Below are positions 10,406 through 18,775 of a stretch of 64,000 nt of DNA, in pieces (position 1 is the first letter of the stretch; every line of letters begins with the position of its first letter). Source of the DNA: Streptomyces sp. A2-16 (lineage in GTDB: Bacteria; Actinomycetota; Actinomycetes; Streptomycetales; Streptomycetaceae). Under the pieces are notes generated by a model. It worked only from the letters and a program-made list of their open reading frames with translations. It did no database searches and had not been told where the DNA came from. The position numbers and the translations under genes are program-made. The stretch is taken from positions 6,820,001 through 6,884,000 of the forward strand of contig NZ_CP063808.1 in assembly GCF_018128905.1 (NCBI RefSeq), read 5' to 3'.

Positions 10406-10498
10406 CAACTGATCCGCTTGAGGAGCACCGGGCTATCCTGGGTGTGCCGCACCTCGATCGCCTGGATGTGCCTCAGGGCGGATTCAGTTCGGGGTTCG

Positions 10499-10537
10499 AG
10501 GCCCCGGCGCGCTGCTGCAACAGCTGTGCCGGGGCCT
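10499..10537. terminator. Hairpin terminator after the PadR gene
   Basis: A perfect 10-bp stem (AGGCCCCGGC, 10499-10508, with 10528-10537) encloses a 19-nt loop that itself can pair (GCTG/CAGC). It lies 8 bp past the PadR stop on the minus strand. It would separate the PadR transcript from the exporter operon. Confidence 0.65.
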
Positions 10538-10545
10538 GTTCTTGT

Positions 10546-11160
10546 TCAGGTCCTGGTGTCCTGCTCTCCTCCTGGCTCGTGGAACGACTTCCACAGGTCG
10601 ATTCCGGGAAGCGCGCCCGTTCTGAGTTCGTCGAGGAAGCCGCGGACCCATGCGGCCTCGGCCTCGGTCATGTGGAGCTGGTACTCGTTCTCCACGAGGA
10701 AGAGCCGAGGCAGCGTCTCGTACAGCTTCTCCAGGGCCCCGCGGCCGCTCGCCACCTGCACGTCCAGGGCCTTGAGCCGCTCCTCGAGGAGCCGCTCCAC
10801 ATCACTGGGCGGCAGGACACCGAGCAGGGAGAGCGCGGTCTCGAAGATCGGGAACTCCTTGGCCGGGACGGCTATCAGGTCCGACATCCACTCCGTCGCC
10901 TCCTGCCGTCCGGTCTCGGTGATGCCGTAGACCGTGCGCTCGGGCCGGTTGCCCTGCCGCTCCACGTCGGTGACCTCGACGAAGCCGTGCTTTTCGAGGT
11001 TCTGCACGACGGTGTAGAGCGAGCCGTAGTTGATCTTCGTGCTGGAGTCCTTGCCCTGGCTGCGCAGGGTCTGGGCGATCTCGTAGGGATGCATCGGCTT
11101 CTGCCACAGGGTGGCCAGGACGGCGAGCGCCAGGGGGTTGCGCAGTCTGCGGCGCTGCAT
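10546..11160 (-). CDS. PadR-family transcriptional regulator
   Basis: This 204-residue protein has the PadR winged helix in the first 90 residues (HPYEIAQTLRSQGKDSSTKI, then GSLYTVVQNLEKHGFVEV) and a C-terminal dimerisation helix region (Vir_act_alpha_C-like). PadR proteins are commonly ligand-released repressors of efflux genes, which fits the drrAB-like pair downstream. In its own leader, TATCGCG occurs twice (11205-11211 and 11242-11248) and could be an autoregulatory site. Confidence 0.9.
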   Translation of the reverse strand: MQRRRLRNPLALAVLATLWQKPMHPYEIAQTLRSQGKDSSTKINYGSLYTVVQNLEKHGFVEVTDVERQGNRPERTVYGITETGRQEATEWMSDLIAVPAKEFPIFETALSLLGVLPPSDVERLLEERLKALDVQVASGRGALEKLYETLPRLFLVENEYQLHMTEAEAAWVRGFLDELRTGALPGIDLWKSFHEPGGEQDTRT

Positions 11161-11335
11161 GACCCCACCTCACATCCTCGCGATCGAATATCCGTGGCCG
11201 AACATATCGCGATCTACGCCGGGACGTCAAGAGACACGATGTATCGCGTTTCGGCAGAGACCGCCGCACGGACGTGAGGACTTGGGCCCAACCCCGACAC
11301 GACCGCGTCACGCACCGGAAACAGCGGATCCCTAA

Positions 11336-11355
11336 TTTCTGTCGCCCGACAGGAA
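11336..11355. promoter_or_regulatory. Palindromic operator upstream of the APC permease
   Basis: TTTCTGTCG-cc-CGACAGGAA is a 9+2+9 palindrome with one mismatch, 25 bp upstream of the permease start. The same element, perfect, occurs at 23054-23073 upstream of the guanidine/urea operon, with CTAA preceding both. It looks like a TetR-type operator shared by the two loci. Confidence 0.7.
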
Positions 11356-11380
11356 TTCGCCGCCGAAGGCAGGTGCCGCC

Positions 11381-12952
11381 GTGACGACGACCAGTCCCTC
11401 CGACGTTCGTCCCGATCCACCGCATTCCCCCTCCCCCGACGACCGGTCCCTCGCCGAGTTCGGCTACCCCCAGGAGCTGCACCGCAGCCTGGGCCGGTAC
11501 GCCTCCTTCGCGGCGGGCTTCTCCTTTATCTCCGTCCTGACCACCGTCTTCCAGTTCTTCGCCTTCGGGTACGCGTTCGGCGGGCCCGTCTTCTTCTGGG
11601 CCTGGCCGGTGGTGCTGGTGGGGCAGCTGCTGGTGGCGGCCTGCTTCGCGGAACTGGCCGCCCGCTACCCCCTCTCCGGCGCGATCTACCAGTGGTCGTC
11701 CCGCCTCTCCACCCCGGCCTTCGGCTGGTTCGCCGGCTGGATCATGGTGATCGGTCAGATCGTCGTGGTCGCCGCGGCGGCACTCGCCCTGCAGATGGTG
11801 CTCCCCGCGATCTGGTCCGGCTTCCAGCTGGTCGGCACGGACCCGGCGCCGACCTCGGCCGACGGGGCGGCCAACGCGGCGGTCCTGGGCGTGATCCTGC
11901 TGGTCCTGACGACCGTGGTGAACATCGTCGACAACCGTGTCCTGTCCCTGGTCAACCGGGTCGGTGTCACCGCCGAGATCATCGGCGCGGTGCTGATCAT
12001 CGTGCTCCTGCTGACCCACTCCGAGCGCACACCGAGCATCACCTTCCACACCACGGGCGCCGCGCAGAACGGTCTCGTCGGAGCACTGCTGGTGGGCTCG
12101 TTCACGGCGGCGTACGTGATGATCGGCTTCGACAGCGCGGGCGAGATGAGCGAGGAGACCCGGTCCCCGCGCCGCACCGCGCCCCGCACGATCCTCACGG
12201 CGCTCGGCGCGGCCGGCGCGCTCGGCGGACTGATCGTCCTGGCCGGGCTGCTCGCCGCCCCCAGCCTCACCGACGGCCGCCTCGGGGTCGACGGCCTCAG
12301 TTACGTCCTCACCAGCAGCCTCGGCGACGGCGTCGGCAAGGCGCTGCTGGCCGACGTGGTCATCGCGATCACGGTGGCCACGCTCGCCATCCAGACAGCG
12401 GCCTGCCGCATGCTCTTCTCCATGGCCCGCGACGGCCAACTGCCCTTCGCGGCCCGCCTCGCGCGCGTTAACCCCCGCACGGGCATGCCCACGGCCCCCG
12501 CCCTGATCGTCGGCATCCTGGCCGCCGCTCTGCTCCTGCTCAACTTCGCCTCCCCCGAGGCGTTCCTGGCGATCGGGACGACCTGCATCGTGATGCTGTA
12601 CCTGGCGTACGCGATGGTCACGGGCCCCTTGCTGATCCGCCGCATCCGGGGCGAGTTCAGTTCCTCGGGCACCGACGAGTCGGGCGCCCGCCTCTTCTCC
12701 CTCGGCCGCTGGGGCATCCCGGTCAACGCCCTGGCCCTCCTCTACGGCCTCCTCATGACCATCAACCTGGCCTGGCCCCGCGCCGAGGTCTACGACCCGG
12801 CGGGCGGGCACTGGTACTTCCAGTGGTTCACGGTGCTGTTCCTGGTGGTCACGGTGGGTCTGGGGGCTGTGTACCGCGTGCGGAGCGCACGCCGCGGGCA
12901 CACCGCTCCGGACTCGACACTTGCTGTATCTCCGCCAACACCTGTTCCGTAA
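11381..12952 (+). CDS. APC-family permease, probably of the urea/guanidine carboxylase system
   Basis: This 523-residue protein has about twelve membrane segments and the APC pattern ELAARYPLSGAIYQWSSRLS near helix 2-3. A GTG start gives MTTTSPSDV. The cytoplasmic head contains FGYPQELHRSLG, common to amino acid permeases of the GABA/choline type and to permeases found beside urea carboxylase. It stands alone here, but the 20-bp palindrome in its leader matches the one ahead of the carboxylase operon at 23.1 kb. I therefore infer that it imports the substrate of that pathway, or a related nitrogen compound. Substrate is unproven. Confidence 0.82.
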   Translation: MTTTSPSDVRPDPPHSPSPDDRSLAEFGYPQELHRSLGRYASFAAGFSFISVLTTVFQFFAFGYAFGGPVFFWAWPVVLVGQLLVAACFAELAARYPLSGAIYQWSSRLSTPAFGWFAGWIMVIGQIVVVAAAALALQMVLPAIWSGFQLVGTDPAPTSADGAANAAVLGVILLVLTTVVNIVDNRVLSLVNRVGVTAEIIGAVLIIVLLLTHSERTPSITFHTTGAAQNGLVGALLVGSFTAAYVMIGFDSAGEMSEETRSPRRTAPRTILTALGAAGALGGLIVLAGLLAAPSLTDGRLGVDGLSYVLTSSLGDGVGKALLADVVIAITVATLAIQTAACRMLFSMARDGQLPFAARLARVNPRTGMPTAPALIVGILAAALLLLNFASPEAFLAIGTTCIVMLYLAYAMVTGPLLIRRIRGEFSSSGTDESGARLFSLGRWGIPVNALALLYGLLMTINLAWPRAEVYDPAGGHWYFQWFTVLFLVVTVGLGAVYRVRSARRGHTAPDSTLAVSPPTPVP

Positions 12953-12964
12953 AGCTACGACGGA

Positions 12965-13001
12965 CGTGGGCGCGACAGAACCGACTCCTGTCGCGCCCAC
13001 G
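12965..13001. terminator. Bidirectional hairpin terminator
   Basis: A perfect 14-bp stem (12965-12978 with 12988-13001, 9-nt loop) lies between the convergent permease and cytochrome P450 genes. Confidence 0.85.
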
Positions 13002-13017
13002 CTCATGTGTCGATGGC

Positions 13018-14379
13018 CTACGGCCGGACGCCCTGCGTCACGGGCTCGCTCTCCAGGCTCTCCACCCGGACCTCAACCCTGCGAGGCGACAAGGTCATAC
13101 GAGGTTCGACGCAGGGCTCCCGGCCGTCACCGTGCGAGAGTCGCCAGCGGGTCACGATCGTGGCCAGGGCCAGTGTCGCCAAGGTCATCGCATAGTTGTC
13201 GCCGAGGCACTTGCGCGCCCCTCCCCCGAACGGGATGAGCGCGCCACGGACCTGTTCCCGCTCCGGGAGCCAGCGGTCAGGATCGAAACTGTCAGGCTGC
13301 GGGTTGAACCGTGCGTCGTGGTGCAGAAGATACGGGCTGTAGACAAGGGTGGTACCGGACGGAACCACAGCGTCCGACAGCCGGGCTTCGGTGGTGGTCG
13401 TCCGCGTGAAGATCCACCCCGGAGGGTACAGGCGCAGCGTCTCGGTGATGACCCTCCGTGCAAGGTCCAGCCGGGGCAGGTCCTCCCAGGTCGCCGTTCG
13501 GGTACCGAGCACCTCGGCCGTCTCGACGCGCAATCGCTCTTGCAGATCCGGGTGTTGGCACAACAGGTGGACTGCCCAGGTGAGGGCCACTGCCGTGGTG
13601 TCGATGCCCGCGACAAGCAGCGTCATGATCTGCGCATGGATCTCGCTGTCGCTGAGGGGCGCCCCCTCGTCGTCGCGCGTCTTGAGAAGCATTGACAGCA
13701 CATCGCTGTGGACCTCACCGCCCTGGCGATACAGGCTGATGGTTTTGCTGACCGCGGCCCATGCCCGGTTGCGGGCCCGTTCGTAGCGCCTGTTCGGTGC
13801 AAGCGGCAGACGCCGCAACAGAGGTGGGAGAACGGCCTGTTGATAGATGCCCCGGAAGATGTCCGGAAGGCTGATGGTCACGGCGTCCACCGCGGGTGCC
13901 GCGGCTTCAGCTTTGAACAACGTCCGGGCGATGGTGTCGCTCGCGAGGGCATACATCTGCGTGCCCACCTCGATGGTCTCACCATCGCTCCAACCGGTCG
14001 CCAGCACGTCGATCCGGTCGGTCATGATGGCGGCGTATTCGCGCAGGCAGGTGCGCGAAAAGGCCGGCTGCAGGCTGCGCCGCTGCCTTCGGTGAGCATT
14101 GTGCGGGCAGGAGGCGATGCCGTCCCCGAGTGCGTTTCCGACCCGCTCTATGATCGGCCCGCCCTTGTCGTATATTCGGTCGTTCAGCAGAACCTCCTGA
14201 ACGAGTTCAGGTCGGCAGACCACGACGGCCGTTTGCGGACCTAACTTTATCTGCACCAGATCACCGTGGGCCGGCAGGGTGTTCAGGAAACGCAGCGGAT
14301 CGCGGAGCAGGGGAAACAGATGCCCGATGATAGGCAGTCCCCCGGGCGCGCGAATGATGCCTCCATGGTTCGTTGCCAT
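13018..14379 (-). CDS. Cytochrome P450 of a terpene cluster (CYP170-like)
   Basis: This 453-residue P450 has the oxygen-binding I-helix AGIDTTA, the K-helix ETLR, and the haem loop FGGGARKCLG with Cys391 as thiolate ligand. The opening PGGLPIIGHLFPLLRDPLRF and the spacing resemble CYP170A1, the albaflavenone P450 that oxidises a sesquiterpene. It follows the terpene cyclase by 57 bp on the same strand, so it probably oxidises the cyclase product. The ATG at 14379 has AAGGGG upstream. Leu46 is encoded by TTA (14242-14244), so translation should depend on the bldA tRNA. No ferredoxin or reductase is adjacent. A longer start at 14436 lacks support. Confidence 0.88.
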   Translation of the reverse strand: MATNHGGIIRAPGGLPIIGHLFPLLRDPLRFLNTLPAHGDLVQIKLGPQTAVVVCRPELVQEVLLNDRIYDKGGPIIERVGNALGDGIASCPHNAHRRQRRSLQPAFSRTCLREYAAIMTDRIDVLATGWSDGETIEVGTQMYALASDTIARTLFKAEAAAPAVDAVTISLPDIFRGIYQQAVLPPLLRRLPLAPNRRYERARNRAWAAVSKTISLYRQGGEVHSDVLSMLLKTRDDEGAPLSDSEIHAQIMTLLVAGIDTTAVALTWAVHLLCQHPDLQERLRVETAEVLGTRTATWEDLPRLDLARRVITETLRLYPPGWIFTRTTTTEARLSDAVVPSGTTLVYSPYLLHHDARFNPQPDSFDPDRWLPEREQVRGALIPFGGGARKCLGDNYAMTLATLALATIVTRWRLSHGDGREPCVEPRMTLSPRRVEVRVESLESEPVTQGVRP

Positions 14380-14436
14380 AGCGCTTGGTTCCCCTTCTTG
14401 TCGATCCAGATGTGGCCGGGCCGGCGAACCGATCAC

Positions 14437-15525
14437 TCAACGGCAACCCTGCCGGGGAACACGATCCAGCCTCGGGAGCAACACCTGAAGATAGTCGTGC
14501 TGCTGACCCAGTTCGCCCGGAGCGGTCGGGATCGCATAGCGAGTGGTGTTCCGGTACCAGTGGAGGCACCCGTTGGTCCACTGCCGCATTCCTGCGGTGA
14601 CCTTCAAGATGTCCTCGCAGGCGGCACGTGCCAGACCCCGGGCCTCCAGGAAAGGCGCGAGCCTCTCCTCGGCGGCCAGGAAGTCGGCCACACGACCCTG
14701 CACCTTGGCGACCGTCGAGTCGATGGCATCCTGGAGCGAGATTCCATCGGCGTGCTGCATGACGATGACAACGTTGTGGAAATCACCGCGTTGCTGGTCC
14801 AGGTGAAGTGAGTGCAAGTCGTTCTGCCACGCGACCACATCGCTTGCGGCTTCGACGATCTCCCGGAACAGGCTCGTCTCGTATACGTCTTGCGGCACTT
14901 CCATGCCCTGACTCAGTTCGACCAGGTCGAACCCGAACTCCATACCAACGGACAACCGCCTGGTATGGGTGAAACTGTCGATACCCGGGGGTGTTCCACG
15001 GAACCGGTTCTCGGACTCCTCGGCAAACCCCTGGAAGAACAGATCCAGATGCCGGTTCAGTCGTGTGCGAAGACCAGGCGAGAGTCTTTCGCGTGTGCGG
15101 ATGGACAGATTCGTGAGTGCCTTGGTGAAGGGTGTCTGATCCCGTGGAGGCGCGGGGTCCATTCCGTCGTTGATGATGTCCATCAGGCGACGATGGACGG
15201 GTACCCACGCTTCCGGTGCGTCATAGACCTTCAGTGTGTGCAGGTCGTCCAGTATGAACGTGAAGAAAAGCCATTCCGCGCAGAGGCAAAGGTCGCGGAA
15301 CGAAGCTTCCGGATAAGTCCAGGCGACGAAGTTCCCATAACCTGCCTCCAACCGCGCCCGACCATCCTCCGTCTCTGTCAGTCCAAGGCTCCATCCAAGT
15401 GTACGGACGTATTCCTCGACCCTTAGGGCGTACGGGCTTACGGCAGGGGGGGTGGGGTCCGCATACGTCGGAATCGTGGCGAGCACTGAATCCTCCATGT
15501 CTGTAGCACCGGAGTAGATGGGCAA
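14437..15525 (-). CDS. Class I terpene cyclase (sesquiterpene synthase-like) with variant metal motifs
   Basis: This 362-residue protein has the bacterial class I terpene synthase layout. The aspartate-rich motif is DDLHT (93-97), with Thr instead of the usual third acidic residue. The NSE triad reads NDLHSLHLD (235-243), ending in Asp rather than Glu. A pyrophosphate-sensing Arg lies in HTRRLSVG near 189-190, and the C-terminal RY pair is at 329-330. These support Mg-dependent cyclisation of a prenyl diphosphate. The TTG at 15525 has GAGGA five bases upstream; the ATG at 15498 has none. The P450 gene follows. The product cannot be predicted; it is not an obvious epi-isozizaene, pentalenene or geosmin synthase. 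Confidence 0.85.
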   Translation of the reverse strand: MPIYSGATDMEDSVLATIPTYADPTPPAVSPYALRVEEYVRTLGWSLGLTETEDGRARLEAGYGNFVAWTYPEASFRDLCLCAEWLFFTFILDDLHTLKVYDAPEAWVPVHRRLMDIINDGMDPAPPRDQTPFTKALTNLSIRTRERLSPGLRTRLNRHLDLFFQGFAEESENRFRGTPPGIDSFTHTRRLSVGMEFGFDLVELSQGMEVPQDVYETSLFREIVEAASDVVAWQNDLHSLHLDQQRGDFHNVVIVMQHADGISLQDAIDSTVAKVQGRVADFLAAEERLAPFLEARGLARAACEDILKVTAGMRQWTNGCLHWYRNTTRYAIPTAPGELGQQHDYLQVLLPRLDRVPRQGCR

Positions 15526-16196
15526 GCGGTCCTCACGGGGCTCTTACGAGTGTGCTTCCGTCTGCGTGCTCGCCGCGAGCGACCCTCGAGAGGGTGCGTA
15601 CGGCAGCAGTCACGGCGCGCGACGGCACAGGCCTCCCCCTTCCGTGATCGCGCGATCTCAACGCGCTTGCTCCTGTCGTACGCCCTTTCATCACATCGCA
15701 GTTCGGTTCTGACCGGAAGTGTGCGCCACCCGATCCGTCACGACGGCATATGCGCCCGCCCCGACCATTGCAAGAAGAGGCGCTACTCGTGGGGTCGGCC
15801 ACCTCGGGCGCGTGTTGGATCACTGAGCGAACAGACTGCGCAGCCTTGGACCGATTGCGGCCCGAGGGCTCTGCCGGCGTAGTTGTCGAGCTCATGCCGA
15901 CACAGGACATACGGCGTCGGGCGAAGCAATTCGAGATCACGGGCGAGGACTGACGGTCGAGCGGTGACCATGGAGACTCCCACGAGGTCCACGTCGTCAG
16001 GACTACGAATGTTGCAAGGCCATGGAGTTGCGGACGACTCCCAGTAGACGCAAGCCCGCCACACGGGTACAAGCGATCGCATGGGGGCGCATGGGAGCGC
16101 GTACGTGATCACGCAATCGCGCCGCCCGGCCAGTCGAACTCTTGCACTGCTGTACGCGCCCCCGCGCCGGCGCCTACGGCGCTGAGCCGGAGCACC
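15526..16196. other. 671-bp spacer with little coding potential
   Basis: The stretch between the terpene cyclase start and the pseudouridine synthase holds only weak overlapping reading frames. The most coding-like is on the minus strand at about 15783-15989: it ends GGRPHE and contains VLCRHELDNYAGRALG, with moderate third-position bias, but it has no clear start and I recognise no family. Base composition is lower in G+C than the flanks. It probably carries the cyclase promoter and remnants of a broken gene. Confidence 0.5.
15783..16004 (-). pseudogene. Possible small or remnant coding region
   Basis: An open frame of about 70 codons runs through CNIRSPDDVDLVGVSMVTAR and on to GGRPHE. Third positions are moderately G/C-biased, close to those of the neighbouring terpene cyclase gene. 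There is no ribosome-binding site at any plausible start, and upstream residues look random. It may be the tail of a gene disrupted when the terpene genes arrived. Evidence is thin. Confidence 0.25.
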
Positions 16197-17210
16197 GTGG
16201 TGTCGAACACGGAGACCCATGCCTACGCGGCGCTGCCTCCCGGTGCGGACCTCTTACCCTTGCTTGTAATGAGACGCCGTACACCATACCCACCTTCTCC
16301 TCTGCCGCAGCGTGACGGAGTGGACCCGGTGCGTTTGCGACTACCGGCCGGAGAAGTCTGTGCGACCGTACGGGATCATCTCGTGGCGCGGCTGACGGCC
16401 GGAGCCGACATGATCGACGACATGTTCGCCGCGGGCCTGATCGTGGACGCCACCGGCCGTCCTGTGTCCAAGGACGCGTCGTACGTACCGGGGATGTTCG
16501 TGTGGTTCCACCGGGAACTACCCGACGAGGAGGAAGTGCCCTTCCAGATCGACGTCATGTACCGCGACCAACACGTGGTGGTGGCCGACAAACCGCATTT
16601 CCTTGCCACCACTCCGCGCGGCAGCCATGTCGCCGAGACCGCTCTGGCACGTCTGCGCCGCGACCTGGGGGTGCCGGCTCTGGGCGCGGCACACCGGCTG
16701 GACCGGCTGACGGCCGGGCTCGTGCTGTTCGTCGTACGGCCCGAGGAGCGTGGCGCGTACCAGTCGCTGTTCCGAGACAAGCAGGTCAGAAAGGTGTACG
16801 AGGCTGTGGCCCCGTACGACCCGGCACTGGAACTGCCGCGCACGGTGCGCAGCCGCATCCTCAAGGAACGTGGAGTGATGGCGGCCCGCGAGGTCGAGGG
16901 CGAGACCAACGCCGTCAGCACGGTCGAGTTGCTGGAGAACCGAGGTGCGCTTGCCCGGTATCGGCTGACACCGCATACCGGGCAAACGCATCAACTGAGA
17001 GTACACATGAGCACTTTGGGGGTGCCGATCCTCGGAGACCCCCTCTACCCGGTAGTGACCGACCCGGTGGCCGCCGGTGACTTCCGACGGCCACTTCAAC
17101 TGCTGGCGAGGGTACTGGAGTTCACTGATCCGGTCACGGGGTGCGAGCACCGGTTCGTCAGCCCACGTGTGCTGCAATCCTGGTCCTCGTACGACGCGTG
17201 GGCCGCGTGA
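16197..17210 (+). CDS. RluA-family pseudouridine synthase
   Basis: This protein of up to 337 residues has the RluA active-site block AAHRLDRLTAGLVLFV, where the Asp is the catalytic nucleophile, and the later GQTHQLRVHMSTLG motif. It would isomerise uridine in rRNA or tRNA. Two starts compete. GTG at 16197 or 16200 follows GGAG, and the longer form uses a TTA leucine codon. ATG at 16269 (MRRRTPYPPSPLPQRDGV) matches how relatives usually begin but has no Shine-Dalgarno. No operon partner is seen. Confidence 0.88.
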   Translation: MVSNTETHAYAALPPGADLLPLLVMRRRTPYPPSPLPQRDGVDPVRLRLPAGEVCATVRDHLVARLTAGADMIDDMFAAGLIVDATGRPVSKDASYVPGMFVWFHRELPDEEEVPFQIDVMYRDQHVVVADKPHFLATTPRGSHVAETALARLRRDLGVPALGAAHRLDRLTAGLVLFVVRPEERGAYQSLFRDKQVRKVYEAVAPYDPALELPRTVRSRILKERGVMAAREVEGETNAVSTVELLENRGALARYRLTPHTGQTHQLRVHMSTLGVPILGDPLYPVVTDPVAAGDFRRPLQLLARVLEFTDPVTGCEHRFVSPRVLQSWSSYDAWAA

Positions 17211-17228
17211 GCTCGACGTCCGATCCGT

Positions 17229-18707
17229 TCACTCCCCTCGCCACCAGCGCAGGAAGCGTCGGAGCAGGCTCGGGTGGTTGACCGACTGGGACGCCGCCGC
17301 CGACGTAACGGGGACGGGCTCCGGAGTCGTAGGCCGTGGTTCAGCAGACTCTGTCCGTACCGTGCCGACCTGCCAGTTGGCGGAACGCCGCAGCGGCATT
17401 GGGTTGAGAGAGGGTTGCTGTGTGTCCTGTTGAGGCTTCGGCTCGAACTTCACCGGCAGCTCCACCAGATGCCGATTCAGGATGAAGGACCGCCAGCGCA
17501 ACTCCTCCTCTTCGCAGGCGAGTTGAACGTCAGGGAGACGAGTCAGCAGGGCGTCGACGCCTACGTCGGCGATGGCACGACCAATGTCCTGTCCCGGACA
17601 TTCGTGGGGGCCGCCGCCGAAAGCCAGGTGGGCGCGATTGCCCTGCATGTTGGCCTTGAGGTCGGGACGGACGCGTGGGTCGACATTGCCCGGCGCGATA
17701 CCGAAGAGAAGGGCGTCGCCGGTACGGATCCGCTGACCACCCAGCTCCGTGTCCTGCTTGGCGATGTACGGCAGGATCGTGCTGAACGGAGGCTCGTCCC
17801 ACAGTGACTGCTCGACCGCCTCCGGCACCGTCATCTGGCCGCCGTTGAGCTGAGCACGGAACCGCGGGTCGGTGAGCACCATGCGCAGTACGTTGGCGAT
17901 GAGGTTGGCGGTGGTCTCGTACGCGGCGATCAGGACGACCCGCAGATGCTGGCTGATCTCCTCATCGGTGAGCCGCGCCGGATGTTTGATCAGGTGGCTG
18001 GTGAAGTCTTCCTTGGGTTCGGCTCGGCGACGGACGGTGAGCCGGGTCAGGGCGTCCATGATGTACTCGTTGCTGGCGATGGCGGTCTCGGTGCCCTTGA
18101 GCATGTCGCGGGCGGCCTGCACGATGCGTTCGCCGTACTCCTCGGGCATGCCCAGGATCTCGCACATCACCGCCATCGGCAGGTGCTCGGCGAACTGGCT
18201 GACCAGGTCTGCTCTGCCCTCCTCGCAGAACTTGTTGACGAGGAGCTGGGTCGCACGGTTCGCGTAGCGGCGAATACCCCGGTGGTCAATGGTCGACATG
18301 GCACCGGTGACCGCGCCGCGCAGCCGCCGATGCTCGTCGCCCTCAGCGTGGCAGCAGATGGGCTGCCATGCGATGTGCGGCATGAGTGGATGGTCGGGCT
18401 TGACGCTGCCGTCCCGCAGAGCGCTCCATTGCCGGGTGTCACGGCAGAACTGCGACGGCGTGCGCACCATGTGCATGTTTTCGCCATGCCCGAGCACGAC
18501 CCAGATCGGCACGTCGTCGTGAAGCAGTGCGGGGGCCACCGTGCCGTACCGGTCGCGGAGCTCTTCGTACACAGCTCCGAGATCCTCCGCATCAGGGCCG
18601 TACAACCGACGCAGCCCGCCGGGTCCGATGCCGTGCGCGGGGCAACCGGGGGGCGGGACGGATGTGGCGTGGTCCGTGCCGGCCGGGTAAAGGGATTCAG
18701 ACGTCAC
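17229..18707 (-). CDS. cvnE: Conservon cytochrome P450 lacking the ExxR motif (CYP157-like)
   Basis: This 492-residue protein keeps the haem loop FGGGPHECPG with Cys370, but the K-helix reads EQSLW (299-303) where nearly all P450s have ExxR. That substitution is known from CYP157 enzymes, which are linked to conservons. A charged, Pro-rich tail of about 70 residues ends LLRRFLRWWRGE, an amphipathic basic-aromatic tip that could touch the membrane or the CvnA-D complex. The GTG at 18707 has GGAG eight bases upstream. An ATG at 18779, overlapping the GTPase stop as ATGA, is a coupled alternative. It is the last gene of the conservon, equivalent in position to rarE. Confidence 0.85.
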   Translation of the reverse strand: MTSESLYPAGTDHATSVPPPGCPAHGIGPGGLRRLYGPDAEDLGAVYEELRDRYGTVAPALLHDDVPIWVVLGHGENMHMVRTPSQFCRDTRQWSALRDGSVKPDHPLMPHIAWQPICCHAEGDEHRRLRGAVTGAMSTIDHRGIRRYANRATQLLVNKFCEEGRADLVSQFAEHLPMAVMCEILGMPEEYGERIVQAARDMLKGTETAIASNEYIMDALTRLTVRRRAEPKEDFTSHLIKHPARLTDEEISQHLRVVLIAAYETTANLIANVLRMVLTDPRFRAQLNGGQMTVPEAVEQSLWDEPPFSTILPYIAKQDTELGGQRIRTGDALLFGIAPGNVDPRVRPDLKANMQGNRAHLAFGGGPHECPGQDIGRAIADVGVDALLTRLPDVQLACEEEELRWRSFILNRHLVELPVKFEPKPQQDTQQPSLNPMPLRRSANWQVGTVRTESAEPRPTTPEPVPVTSAAASQSVNHPSLLRRFLRWWRGE

Positions 18708-18775
18708 GATGGTCGCTCCGGAACTGAAGTAGATCTGCTGTACAGGAAGGTGGGTCAGGCGCGCTGGTCTCCGGA

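Noticed and set aside
10490..10515. tRNA-like T-arm (CGGGG TTCGAGG CCCCG)
   Set aside because: The arm and loop fit a T-stem, but no matching acceptor, D or anticodon arms lie upstream. It coincides with the terminator hairpin after the PadR gene.
12466..12471. Possible TTA codon in the APC permease (GTTAAC)
   Set aside because: In the coding frame it reads GTT AAC (Val-Asn), so no TTA codon is present.
10802..13006. 734-codon minus-strand open frame spanning the PadR gene and the APC permease
   Set aside because: It crosses two genes with strong family motifs in other frames and has the low-complexity Arg/Gly/Asp make-up of an antisense frame.
14379..14436. Longer N-terminus for the terpene P450
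   Set aside because: The added 19 residues are not typical of the family and have no ribosome-binding site, while the ATG at 14379 has AAGGGG upstream.
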